NCBI GenBank assembly: GCA_022432975.1
Contig: CM039502.1
Location: 71,942,573 to 72,006,572 of the forward strand
DNA from: Begonia masoniana
Taxonomy: Eukaryota > Streptophyta > Magnoliopsida > Cucurbitales > Begoniaceae
Length of the DNA: 64,000 bases
Direction: 5' to 3'
The position numbers and the translations under genes are program-made. This document shows positions 24,601 through 34,960 of the stretch, piece after piece (position 1 is the stretch's first letter; every line of letters starts with the position of its first letter). The notes beneath the pieces are model-generated. The model ran no database searches, had not been told where the DNA came from, and was given only the letters and a program-made list of their open reading frames with translations.

Positions 24601-26039
24601 GTTAGCTATTTTGCAACACTTTTAATCTATTCAATTTCTCATGCATATTTAATTCCTATTTACCTATCGATACAATAGGAATATGTGAAATCAAAATTGT
24701 CTATCGACATAAATTGAATTAAGCAGTTCAAATCATGAGAAATCATTCAATGAAAAATACGTAGCATTCATAGATCAATCATAAAACATGTAACGAGTAC
24801 TATCGTCCTAACCAAGAAATAGAAATTAGCTACTAAACATAATTAAAATAAAACTAAAAGCAATTGTGTTTATAGAAAAATAATGCAATAAAAATAGTAG
24901 TAGAAGGAGAAGATTCAAGAAACGGCACTGTGCTCTTCTCAGGTCCAGAGCCTCCTCTCTTTTTTTTTTTTCTTTGTGTAGAATATCTCTTTTTATTCTT
25001 TGTTGCATGCCATAATCTCTTTCTCTCTCCAATCTCATTTATTGTTCCATCTTTTTAGTGGCCATTTCCAGGATTAGTTCTTTTCTCTTTCCACGTGTTT
25101 TACTTATTTCCAATTCTCTTTCTTCAAATTCGCTTTTCCTTCCTTTTTTTTTTGTCCTTTAGTGCTGCCCAGCTATTAATTTCATCTACTGCACAGTCTT
25201 CCTTCTTTCCCTTTGTACATCTTCCGATTGCTACCCTATTTTCTTCTTTCCCTTTGTACATCTTCCGATTGCTGCCCTATTTTCTTCACTTCTATTGCTG
25301 CCCTTGTTTAGCACATCTTCCGCTGCCCAAGTTTTTGCCTCTTCCGCTGCCCAGCTTTCTTCTTTCCCTTTTAGTCTTCCGCTGCCCAGCTGTTTCTTTT
25401 CTTCCAGCATTTTCCTTAGTTTTGTCTTTTAGTGCTGCCCATTTGTATATCTACCGATGCTCCAATTTTCTTTATTCTTTCAACATCATCCGCTGCCCAG
25501 CTTTTTGTCATCTAGTGCTGACCAGATTTTTATTTCTTTGTAGATCTTCCGCTGCCCGTTCTGTTTTTTCTTGTTTCCTTTGCTGCCCAGCTTTTGTTTA
25601 CTTTACTGCATCTTCCGATGCCCAGCTTCCTTGCATCTACCGGTGCTTTTGTCTTTTGCTGCTATTTTTATCACATCTTCCACTATTAATTCTAAATCCA
25701 TATCTTCCATGATTCCAGCAATTTCTCTCTCCATAATCAGTAGCAAATTTCCTCAATTTACGTGATTTGCTTCTTTTCCATAATCTTCAGCTTTTGAATT
25801 TGATTTTCCCTCTAATAAAATTACATTTAAATATGAAAATATAAAATTCAAAATAAGGAGAAAAATCTGCTTTTAATAGAGAATTTGCATGAAATATATT
25901 AAATTACATTAAGACACAAATGCTGCAGCACTATATAGAAATTGCAGTAAATTCATATCAATTTAATATTGCAATCACTCAATTCATATAAGTTTTCTTA
26001 TGTAAAATTAGCATAAATGACTCGTAAAACAAGTCATCA
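21660..26039. mobile_element. Noncoding tandem-dimer element, TG...CA ends, TSD ATATG
   Basis: Two direct copies, 21,660-23,835 and 23,836-26,039, are nearly identical and lie head to tail. The element begins TGTTAGTGATTTTAC and ends ACAAGTCATCA. ATATG flanks it on both sides (21,655-21,659 and 26,040-26,044). No protein domain is present. Each unit holds two diverged repeats of a GAATTGCCTAGA(T/C)AAATTC block and a pyrimidine-rich tract peppered with CTTCCGCTGCCCAGC. The ORFs there are low-complexity products of that tract. It could be an LTR pair without an internal region or a tandemly duplicated non-autonomous element; its class is not established. Confidence 0.6.
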
Positions 26040-26274
26040 ATATGCAACTGAGAAGAGAAGTAAAATAATGTAAATTTATTTTCAGCTTCATTTCATTATT
26101 TCTTTACTTACTAAACATTAGCTAAATGAATAATTTTAGTAGGTGAAAAGTAACTGAAGTTGTGTGTTCTAATATGCTGAGGATAGGCTTGGTGGGAGCA
26201 CATTCTTCTCTACTTGGAATTATTGGCTTTAACTGATGCATGATGCTCGAGATTTAGTGAACACAGACTCAATA

Positions 26275-27748
26275 ATTCTAGATTCTTTCGAATTGCTAGA
26301 TATCAAATAGAATTCTTGATTTGAATGAAGTAACTAATTGAATTACTCTTTGCTCTTTTATACATCGATAGTTATACTTGAAGTATAATCCAATTAATCA
26401 TTGCACTATTTATATTTCCTGTCGATAAAATATAAACATGAACATCAAACGTCTGTCGATAGATGAATTGAATTAGACGAGGAATATCACGAAAGATTGT
26501 TCCAAACAAATGCATTAGCAATGCTACAGTATTATCACAAACCGCAAAATCTATATTTCTGGGTTCCGTCGGAATTGCCTAGACAAATTCGTTTAGAATG
26601 TGCTTTTCGAGTTTGAAAGACACAAACTTAATCTGATTTTTTCCCCCCCCCCCTTTTTGTGACCTATTCTTCAAGGCCAATAGATTAATGTTAGCTATTT
26701 TGCAACACTTTTAATCTATTCATGGCTCAGGCATATTTAATTCTAGTTACTATCGATACAATAGGAATATGTGAAATCAAAATTGTCTATCGACATAAAT
26801 TGCATTAATCAGTTCAAATCATGAGAAATCATTCAATGAAAAATACGTAGCATTCATAGATCAATCATAAAACATGTAACGAGTACTATCGTCCTAACCA
26901 AGAAATAGAAATTAGCTACTAAACATAATAAAATAAAACTAAAAGCAATTGTGTTTATAGAAAAATAATGCAATAAAATAGTAGTAGAAGGAGAAGATTC
27001 AAGAAACGGCACTGTGCTCTTCTCAGGTCCGAGCCTCCTCTCTTTTTTTTTTTTCTTTGTGTAGAATATCTCTTTTTATTCTTTGTTGCATGCCATAATC
27101 TCTTTCTCTCTCCAATCTCATTTATTGTTCCATCTTTTAGTGGCCATTTTCCAGGGATTAGTTCTTTTCTCTTTCCACGTGTTTTTACACTTATTTCCAA
27201 TTCTCTTTCTTCAAATTCGCTTTTCCTTCCTTTTTTTTTTGTCTTTAGTGCTGCCAGCTATTAATTTCATCTACTGCACAGTCTTCCTTCTTTCCCTTTG
27301 TACATCTTCCGATTGCTACCCTATTTTCTTCTTTCCCTTTGTACATCTTCCGATTGCTGCCCTATTTTCTTCACTTCTATTGCTGCCCTTGTTTAGCACA
27401 TCTTCCGCTGCCCAAGTTTTTGCCTCTCCGCTGCCACTTTCTTCTTTCCCTTTTAGCTTCCGCTGTCCCAGCTTCTTTCTTTCCAGCATTTTCCTTAGTT
27501 TTGTCTTTTAGGGCGCCCATTGTATATCTACCGATGCTCCAATTTTCTTTATCTTTCAACCTCATCCTCATCCGCTGCCCTCTTTTTGTCATCTAGTGCT
27601 GACCAGATTTTTATTTCTTTGTAAGATCTTTCTCCGCTGCCCGTTCTGTTTTTTCTGTTCCTTGCTGCCCAGCTTTTGTTTACTTTACTCATCTTCCGTG
27701 CGCCCGCTTCCGGTTTGCCATCTAACCGGGCTTTGTCTTTGCTGCTAT
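26275..27748 (+). repeat. Degraded third partial copy of the dimer unit
   Basis: Corresponds to the interior of the preceding unit (about 24,145-25,660) without either end. It carries dozens of scattered one- and two-base deletions, a run of ten C at 26,643-26,652, and duplicated short bits. The borders are abrupt: LTR text before, minisatellite after. The error style differs from the point-substitution decay elsewhere, so sequencing or assembly error is a serious alternative. Confidence 0.6.
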
Positions 27749-29940
27749 GTTATCGGCAGATGATGTCTATCGGCAGATGATGTCTATCGGCAGATGATGT
27801 CTATCGGCAGATGATGTCTATCGGCAGATGATGTCTATCGGCAGATGATGTCTATCGGCAGATGATGTCTATCGGCAGATGATGTCTATCGGCAGATGAT
27901 GTCTATCGGCAGATGATGTCTATCGGCAGATGATGTCTATCGGCAGATGATGTCTATCGGCAGATGATGTCTATCGGCAGATGATGTCTATCGGCAGATG
28001 ATGTCTATCGGCAGATGTTGAGTATTTTTGATCTATCGGCAGATGTTGAGTATTTTTGATCTATCGGCAGATGATGTCTATCGGCAGATGATGTCTATCG
28101 GCAGATGATGTCTATCGGCAGATGTTGAGTATTTTTGATCTATCGGCAGATGATGTCTATCGGCAGATGTTGAGTATTTTTGATCTATCGGCAGATGATG
28201 TCTATCGGCAGATGTTGAGTATTTTTGATCTATCGGCAGATGTTGAGTATTTTTGATCTATCGGCAGATGTTGAGTATTTTTGATCTATCGGCAGATGTT
28301 GAGTATTTTTGATCTATCGGTAGATGATGTCTATCGGCAGATGTTGAGTATTTTTGATCTATCGGTAGATGATGTCTATCGGCAGATGATGTCTATCGGC
28401 AGATGATGTCTATCGGCAGATGTTGAGTATTTTTGATCTATCGGCAGATGATGTCTATCGGCAGATGTTGAGTATTTTTGATCTATCGGCAGATGATGTC
28501 TATCGGCAGATGATGTCTATCGGCAGATGTTGAGTATTTTTGATCTATCGGCAGATGATGTCTATCGGCAGATGTTGAGTATTTTTGATCTATCGGTAGA
28601 TGATGTCTATCGGCAGATGTTGAGTATTTTTGATCTATCGGTAGATGATGTCTATCGGCAGATGTTGAGTATTTTTGATCTATCGGTAGATGATGTCTAT
28701 CGGCAGATGTTGAGTATTTTTGATCTATCGGCAGATGTTGAGTATTTTTGATCTATCGGCAGATGTTGAGTATTTTTGATCTATCGGCAGATGTTGAGTA
28801 TTTTTGATCTATCGGCAGATGATGTCTATCGGCAGATGATGTCTATCGGCAGATGTTGAGTATTTTTGATCTATCGGTAGATGATGTCTATCGGCAGATG
28901 TTGAGTATTTTTGATCTATCGGTAGATGATGTCTATCGGCAGATGTTGAGTATTTTTGATCTATCGGCAGATGTTGAGTATTTTTGATCTATCGGTAGAT
29001 GATGTCTATCGGCAGATGATGTCTATCGGCAGATGATGTCTATCGGCAGATGATGTCTATCGGCAGATGTTGAGTATTTTTGATCTATCGGCAGATGTTG
29101 AGTATTTTTGATCTATCGGTAGATGATGTCTATCGGCAGATGATGTCTATCGGCAGATGATGTCTATCGGCAGATGATGTCTATCGGCAGATGTTGAGTA
29201 TTTTTGATCTATCGGCAGATGATGTCTATCGGCAGATGATGTCTATCGGCAGATGATGTCTATCGGCAGATGATGTCTATCGGCAGATGATGTCTATCGG
29301 CAGATGATGTCTATCGGCAGATGATGTCTATCGGCAGATGATGTCTATCGGCAGATGATGTCTATCGGCAGATGTTGAGTATTTTTGATCTATCGGCAGA
29401 TGATGTCTATCGGCAGATGATGTCTATCGGCAGATGATGTCTATCGGCAGATGATGTCTATCGGCAGATGATGTCTATCGGCAGATGATGTCTATCGGTA
29501 GATGATGTCTATCGGCAGATGATGTCTATCGGCAGATGATGTCTATCGGCAGATGATGTCTATCGGCAGATGATGTCTATCGGCAGATGATGTCTATCGG
29601 CAGATGATGTCTATCGGCAGATGATGTCTATCGGCAGATGTTGAGTATTTTGATCTATCGGTAGATGATGTCTATCGGCAGATGATGTCTATCGGCAGAT
29701 GTTGAGTATTTTGATCTATCGGTAGATGATGTCTATCGGCAGAGTTGAGTATTTTGATCTATCGGCAGATGATGTCTATCGGCAGATGATGTCTATCGGC
29801 AGAGTTGAGTATTTTGATCTATCGGTAGATGATGTCTATCGGCAGATGATGTCTATCGGCAGATGATGTCTATCGGCAGATGATGTCTATCGGCAGAGTT
29901 GAGTATTTTGATCTATGATCTATCGGTAGATGATGTCTAG
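27749..29940 (+). repeat. Minisatellite array of the LTR motif TATCGGCAGATG
   Basis: About 2.2 kb built from two interleaved units. One is 17 bp (ATGATGTCTATCGGCAG) and the other 28 bp (ATGTTGAGTA, TTTTTGATCT, ATCGGCAG). CGGTAG variants recur. The sibling 5' LTR has only about three such units (15,710-15,830). From about 29,640 the T run of the long unit shortens and AT is lost in CAGAGTTG, as in the damaged region to the left. The 74-codon ORF at 28,527 is a read-through of the repeat, not a gene. Confidence 0.85.
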
Positions 29941-30554
29941 CGGCAGAAGTCGAGAGTTTTTTCTATCGTGGATTTAGTCCATCGGTGGATGTGAGTATTA
30001 GAATTTATCGTTTTGTAATCGGAAGATGTCTTCAGAAAAAGCCATCGGAAGATGTTTTCAGTAGAAGCTATCAGTAGATGTGTATAATAAGTTTTGTCGT
30101 TTAGTGATCGGTAGATGTCGTGTATTAGACCTATCGGAAGATGTAGTAGAAGTGTTGTCGTTTAGTGATCGGTGGATGTCGTGTATTAGACCTATCGGAA
30201 GATGTAGTAGAAGTGTTGTCGTTTAGTGATCGGTAGATGTAGGAAGTAATTTGTCGTTTAGTGACAGGACGATGTGCTCTGTTTTGTTTTGTGATTAAAA
30301 GACTTTCTTTTGTCGTTTAGTGACCGGACAACGTGATCAGTTTTCTCTTTCTCTTTCAACCAACTGTCTTGAATAATTTAATCTTTAATAAAGATTATTT
30401 TTATATGATGATTTTTCCGCTGCAAGTTTTAACGTTTTAAGAGTCAAAATCTTGATCATTAAATGAAATTTTAAATTTTTCTCAAAAGTCATAGTTCGGT
30501 TCCGTAGTATGAGTAACGAAGCGGGTTTATATAATTCAGGACATTATAGTTACA

Positions 30555-30559
30555 GCCGG
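30555..30559. repeat. Target-site duplication, right copy (GCCGG)
   Basis: Follows the E3 LTR end TTACA and is continuous with E1 RNase H sequence. It matches 3,294-3,298. Confidence 0.8.
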
Positions 30560-31569
30560 GATGGTATTTAATCTCAAAATCGTAATCTTTGACAAACTCC
30601 AACCATCTACGTTGCCTCATATTTAATTCTTTCTGTGTGAAAATATACTTCAGACTTTTATGGTCCGAAAATATCTCACAAGACTGTCCATACAAGTAAT
30701 CCCTCCAAATCTTTAGTGAAAAACCACTGCAGCTAATTCTAAGTAGTGTGTAGGGTAATTCTTCTCGTGTGTTTTCAACTGCCTAGAAGCATAGGCTATT
30801 ATTTTTCCATCTTGCATCAACACACAACCGAGTTCAACTTTGGAAGCGTCACAATAAATGCTGAACTTTCCATTTTCAACAGGGAGTGTTAATACTGGAG
30901 CATTGGTCAACTTCTGTTTCAAAGTCTGGAAACTGCATTCACATTCCTCCGTCCATGCATACCTAATGTTTTTCCATGTTAACCGAGTGAGGGGTGTTGC
31001 AATCTTTGAGAATCCTTCAATAAATTTCCTGTAATATCCTGCTAATATAAAGAAACTCCGAATATCAGTGGCATTCTTCGGTTGGGGCCACTCCTTAATT
31101 GCTTGAACCTTGGCTGGATCAACAGATATCCCATCACCCGAGATCACATAACCAAGAAAGTGAACTCTGTCTAACCAAAACTCACACTTGGAAAACTTAG
31201 CATAAAGTTGATGTTGCCTTAGTACTCCCAATACTAGGTTCAAATGTCTTGTATGCTTCTCCTTAGTACTTGAATAGATTAGTATATCATCAATAAATAC
31301 TATGACAAACTTATCCAAATACTCATGAAACACCCTATTCATAAGATCCATGAATGCTGCTGGTGCATTTGTCAATCCAAAAGACATAACCAAAAACTTA
31401 TAATGTCCATACTTTGTGCGAAAGGCAGTCTTAGGAATATCTTCTTATTTGACTTTCAATTGGTAATAACCGGACCTTAGGTCAATCTTAGAGAAAACAC
31501 GTGTGCCCTTAAGCTGGTCGAATAAAGCATCAATTCTTGGCAATGGATACTTGTTCTTGATAGTTAACT
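30555..31569 (-). pseudogene. E1 pol 5' half: RT and RNase H fragment
   Basis: Minus-strand continuation of the element at 1-3,298. It holds RT fingers/palm ([28 protein letters not shown] near 31,290), the connection, and RNase H ([15 protein letters not shown], near 30,845) to the [20 protein letters not shown] stretch at 30,560-30,620. A small indel near 30,713 shifts the frame. Its left edge is the GCCGG duplicate. Its right edge at 31,569 is cut by E4, and the upstream gag, protease and 5' LTR are not in the window. Confidence 0.85.
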
Positions 31570-33763
31570 TGTAACACCTGATTCTATTGAACTAATTCTC
31601 TATTCTTTTTTTAAATTAATGGCACACTTTATATGGTAATAATAAAAGTAGGGTTAATGGATGACTAGGCGAGGGCATAAGGGTAATTGAAAATTTAAAA
31701 GTGGATAACGTATTTAAGGAAATAGGTTTTGGGTTTGATGCATTGTAGCCGCCACTATTTCCCAAATCATTTTCGACTCTCAGCTCCTCAGCTTAGCGGA
31801 GTGCGCTAGGAGATCCTTCTCTGATTTTCCCTTCGACTTAGGTGAGTTTTACTAAGGTATCTTACTGCATTATGATTATAGACGATAGAGGTGTATCATA
31901 GATGCACGTTCCTAGAAAATGCAGGGCGTAGGAGTTGAGTCGGGTCTCGTATGAATCGGGAATGCACATAGGACAGAGTCCCAAACTAACTCCTAGGATT
32001 TCTGAATGGTATAAGATGAGGTTAGTGAAGATCTAATTGGTATTCTGTTTATGACTCTAGGTGAGCAAGGCTTCCAAAGTAGTTGAAACCGAGCTTTTCC
32101 AGGGAGCCAGGTAAGTAAAGTATGTTTGCGCCTTCAGGCCTACATCACAAAACAATAAGAATGTGTATGCTTGATTGTGTTTGTATGTCATGCATCATAT
32201 TTTGAAAATATACGAAAATTAATTTACATGAAATGGCATGGTAAGGAATGAACAGACTGTAACAGTTGTTAAGGGAACTAATCCGCCCATTAATCAAGAG
32301 AGAGGATGTATGACTTTGGGGGAAGTGATCTAAACCCCAATTTCACAGGGGGATCTTAACAGTTTGTTAAGGGAACTAATCCGCTCCTTAATTGAGAGAA
32401 AGGATGTATGACTTTGAGAGAAGTGATCCAACTCCCAATTTCACAGGGGGATCAGATAAGAAACGAATGCATATGCAACTGAGATGAGAAAATAGAAATT
32501 GCATGTTTGGGAATTTATGTTCATCATTTCATTTCATTACTGCTCTACTTACTTAGTATTAGGCGAATAGATGAGTTTTGTGATGTAGGTGCTGAGCTTT
32601 CAACAGGTGAATTCCCTGAGTTTACTGAGGAATAGGTGAAGTTGGAGGAACACTTCTATGCTACGGTTAGGTGCTCTGATGAGGCGGTTTAACTTTTGTC
32701 TGAATGAGAGTTTTCAGTGGTTAGCTATTCTGATGAAATATTCTGAGAATTTTAATGACAGTAGAAGTTTGATACTTCTTTTAACGCTTCTGTGATCTTC
32801 TTTTCTGGATTTGGAAATATGATTTGATTTCGATTGTAGCTTGCTATTCTGAATTTTTAAGAATTGTGGATTTGTGTTGATTAGAATGATTTCAGCAAAA
32901 TGTACAAAATCGTTTAGCAGTCGGATTTACTCCTTATTAGAGTCTCTTTTTGGTCTATCGGTAGAAGTTGGGTGTTTTGTCCGCCGGCAGATGTTGGAGG
33001 ATTGAATCATCCGACTGACGTCATCGGAAGATGTCTTCAGTAGAAGCCATCGGTAGTGTCTTCGGTATGAGTCCTAGTAGCCTTGTCGTTTGTGAACGGT
33101 GGTGAACGGTGTGTGTGTATGTGTGAATAAAGATTTTGTCGTTTAGTGATTGGAAGATGCGAGAGAAGTCTTTTGTCGTTTTGTAACCGGTGTGAGTTAG
33201 ATGAATGAATCATCCGGCTTACGTCATCGGTAGAAGTGTATAATAAGTTTTGTCGTTTTGTGATCGGTGTGAGTTAGATGAATGAATCATCCGGCTTACA
33301 TCATCGGTAGAAGTGTATAATAAGTTTTGTCGTTTTGTGACCGGTGTGAGTTAGATGAATGAATCATCCAGCTTACGTCATCGGTAGAAGTGTATAATAA
33401 GTTTTGTCGTTTTGTGATCGGTGGAAGCTTTCAGTTTCTGTTTCCGCCCCTTTTCGTTGACTTTGTTTAGCGGCAGATGCGTTTGACTCTTACGATTGTC
33501 AAGTCTTCACGCTTAAGTCTTGATCTCTTCTGCCCGAATTATTTCTTAATATTCTAACCGATTATTCAAACATTGATTTATAGCTCTTCTTAATTCTTTT
33601 TTGCTCAAAAGAATTTCCGCTGCAAGTTTTTTTTAAATGTTTTGAGATTTTAGAAAATGTCAAATTTTGACTTTCGAGCGAAGTTTTAAATTTGGTCCAA
33701 AGTTTCTTAGTTATGTTCGGATTATGTGTAACTAACTGGGTTCAGAGAACTCGAGGCGTTACA
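31570..33763 (+). repeat. E4 5' LTR (2,194 bp)
   Basis: TGTAACACCTGATTC to GAGGCGTTACA. The first 200 bp resemble E3's LTRs (TTAATGGCACACTTTA, AAAAGTAGGGTTAATGG). It contains the candidate intron at 32,111-32,588. A 77-bp unit is repeated three times in register at 33,188-33,418, based on CCGGTGTGAGTTAGATG and ATCGGTAGAAGTG. Confidence 0.85.
32111..32588 (+). other. Candidate LTR leader intron with terminal stem (E4, 5' LTR)
   Basis: Donor GCCAG/GTAAGTAAAG and acceptor GATGTAG/GTGCTG, 478 nt. Arms at 32,139-32,153 and 32,575-32,589 are perfect 15-bp complements, with the same sequence as E3 and the same 28-nt offset. Confidence 0.55.
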
Positions 33764-33766
33764 GTA

Positions 33767-33777
33767 TGGTATCAGAG
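33767..33777 (+). other. E4 primer-binding site (initiator tRNA-Met)
   Basis: TGGTATCAGAG, 4 nt after the LTR end. Confidence 0.85.
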
Positions 33778-33846
33778 ATATTCAGTTAAACCATTCAAAA
33801 GATTACTCATCAGTGCCGATCGTTGCATGGGAGCACTCCAACAACT

Positions 33847-33906
33847 GTAAGTGTTTATGTTAGCCTTAGTTATTAGATGTTTATGAGAGTAGTTAACCCT
33901 GTGCAG
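33847..33906 (+). other. Candidate 60-nt leader intron before gag (E4)
   Basis: CAACT/GTAAGTG to CTGTGCAG/GAAATC, 13 nt before the gag ATG; same length and borders as E3. Confidence 0.45.
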
Positions 33907-33919
33907 GAAATCTAGTAAG

Positions 33920-34960
33920 ATGTCTAGACGACCGGGAAGACCAAGAGTACCAAGAGCTGAGGAAGATCCTAGCGTGATTAGACAGCTGACAAATCTGGTG
34001 CGTCAGCAAACAGACTTAGTGCGTCAGCAGTCTGATCAGTTAGGTGTGCTATTGAACTGAGAGGTACAAGGAAGTGCCAACTCGAGTTCTAGCAATGAAC
34101 ATTCTGGAGATAGATTCAGGAGGCTACGACCACTCATGTTTGATGGACAGTCATCTGATCCAATTATTGCTGAAGGGTGGCTTAGAAAGATTGAGAGTAT
34201 GTTTAGGTGGGCCAACATTGGAGAAGGAGATAAAGTCACGTTGGCAACGTTTCATTTGGCTGGTGATGCTCAACTCTGGTGGGAAACAATAGAGACCACC
34301 ACTGATGTTTTGGCGATGACTTGGTCACAATTCAGAGACATTTTCTATGAGAAGTATTTTAGCAGCACTGTCCAAACTGCAAAGAAGTTAGAATTTCTGA
34401 ACATAAAGCAGATAGGGTCTGTGGTCGAGTACAGTAGGCAATTCGAGTCCCTGTCCAGGTTTGCTGGACATTTTGCTCACAGGGACGAGGATAAGGTGTT
34501 CAAATTTGTGCATGGGCTGAAACCGGAAATTTACCGAGGAGTTAAATTTTGTGGTATTAAAGGCTTGACATTCAGTGAAGTTATGTCTACTGCTCTGGAA
34601 GTGGAAAAAGCTGAAAGGAAGTGTGCTGGACCAAAAGAGGTCCCACAAAAGTTTGTCCAGCTACACCAACAAAGAGGAATGAAGAGGCCCAGTGAAGGTC
34701 AGATTAGCCAAAGTACAGGAGGGAAGATACAGAATGTCAGGAAATTTCTTCAGTGTCCTAAGTGCTTGAAGAACCACCCGGGCGAGTGCAGATTGGGCTT
34801 TGAGAAGTGTTTCAACTGTGAGGAGGTTGGACACACGATCAAAGAATGCCCGAAGCCTAGAATCACCAGATGCTACAATTGTAACAAGGTCGGCCATATT
34901 AGCAGAGACTGCCCAACTTCTAAGAGTGGCCCTGCCATGATTAAACCGAGAATATTCTCC
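33920..34960 (+). pseudogene. E4 gag (one early stop)
   Basis: The ATG at 33,920 opens MSRRPGRPRVPRAEEDP. A TGA near 34,058 replaces the Arg codon (CGA) seen in E3; the frame continues through the gag core (AQLWWETIETTTD) and both CCHC knuckles, which are intact here ([28 protein letters not shown]). Without that stop gag and pol would share one frame up to 35,395. Confidence 0.85.

Larger units (their letters stand above)
11709..30554 (+). mobile_element. E3: Tekay/Del-like Ty3/gypsy element with nested inserts
   Basis: 5' LTR 11,709-16,490, internal region 16,491-21,156, 3' LTR 21,157-30,554. Both LTRs are inflated by later insertions and repeat growth. LTR starts (TATAACACCCAGTTC and TGTAACACCCGGTTC) and ends (GGGTTTATATAATTC to GTTACA) show they are siblings. 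The right end is followed by GCCGG, the target duplicate whose other copy lies left of E2. Confidence 0.85.
21157..30554 (+). repeat. E3 3' LTR (interrupted and expanded)
   Basis: The start matches the 5' LTR. At 21,430 it jumps from CTTTCAACCTA to AATGAACAGACTG, losing about 430 bp. At 21,660 a noncoding dimer element interrupts it. LTR text resumes at 26,040 but is riddled with small deletions, then is replaced by a partial third copy of the dimer unit and a 2.2-kb array. Normal LTR text returns from about 29,940 and ends TATAGTTACA at 30,554. Two copies of the 61-bp unit lie at 30,095-30,235. Confidence 0.75.

Noticed and set aside
22873..27596. ORFs of 60-205 codons in pyrimidine-rich tracts (22,873; 23,147; 25,095; 27,083 and others)
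   Set aside because: Low-complexity Ser/Phe/Leu/Cys translations of a CTTCCGCTGCCCAG repeat, open in several frames, with no domain.
28527..28751. 74-codon ORF of repeated MLSIFDLS(A/V)DDVYRQ
   Set aside because: Simple read-through of a 45-bp combination of the two array units; sibling LTR units do not conserve it.
27749..29940. CRISPR-like array
   Set aside because: The units are directly adjacent 17- and 28-bp repeats with no unique spacers, inside a plant LTR.
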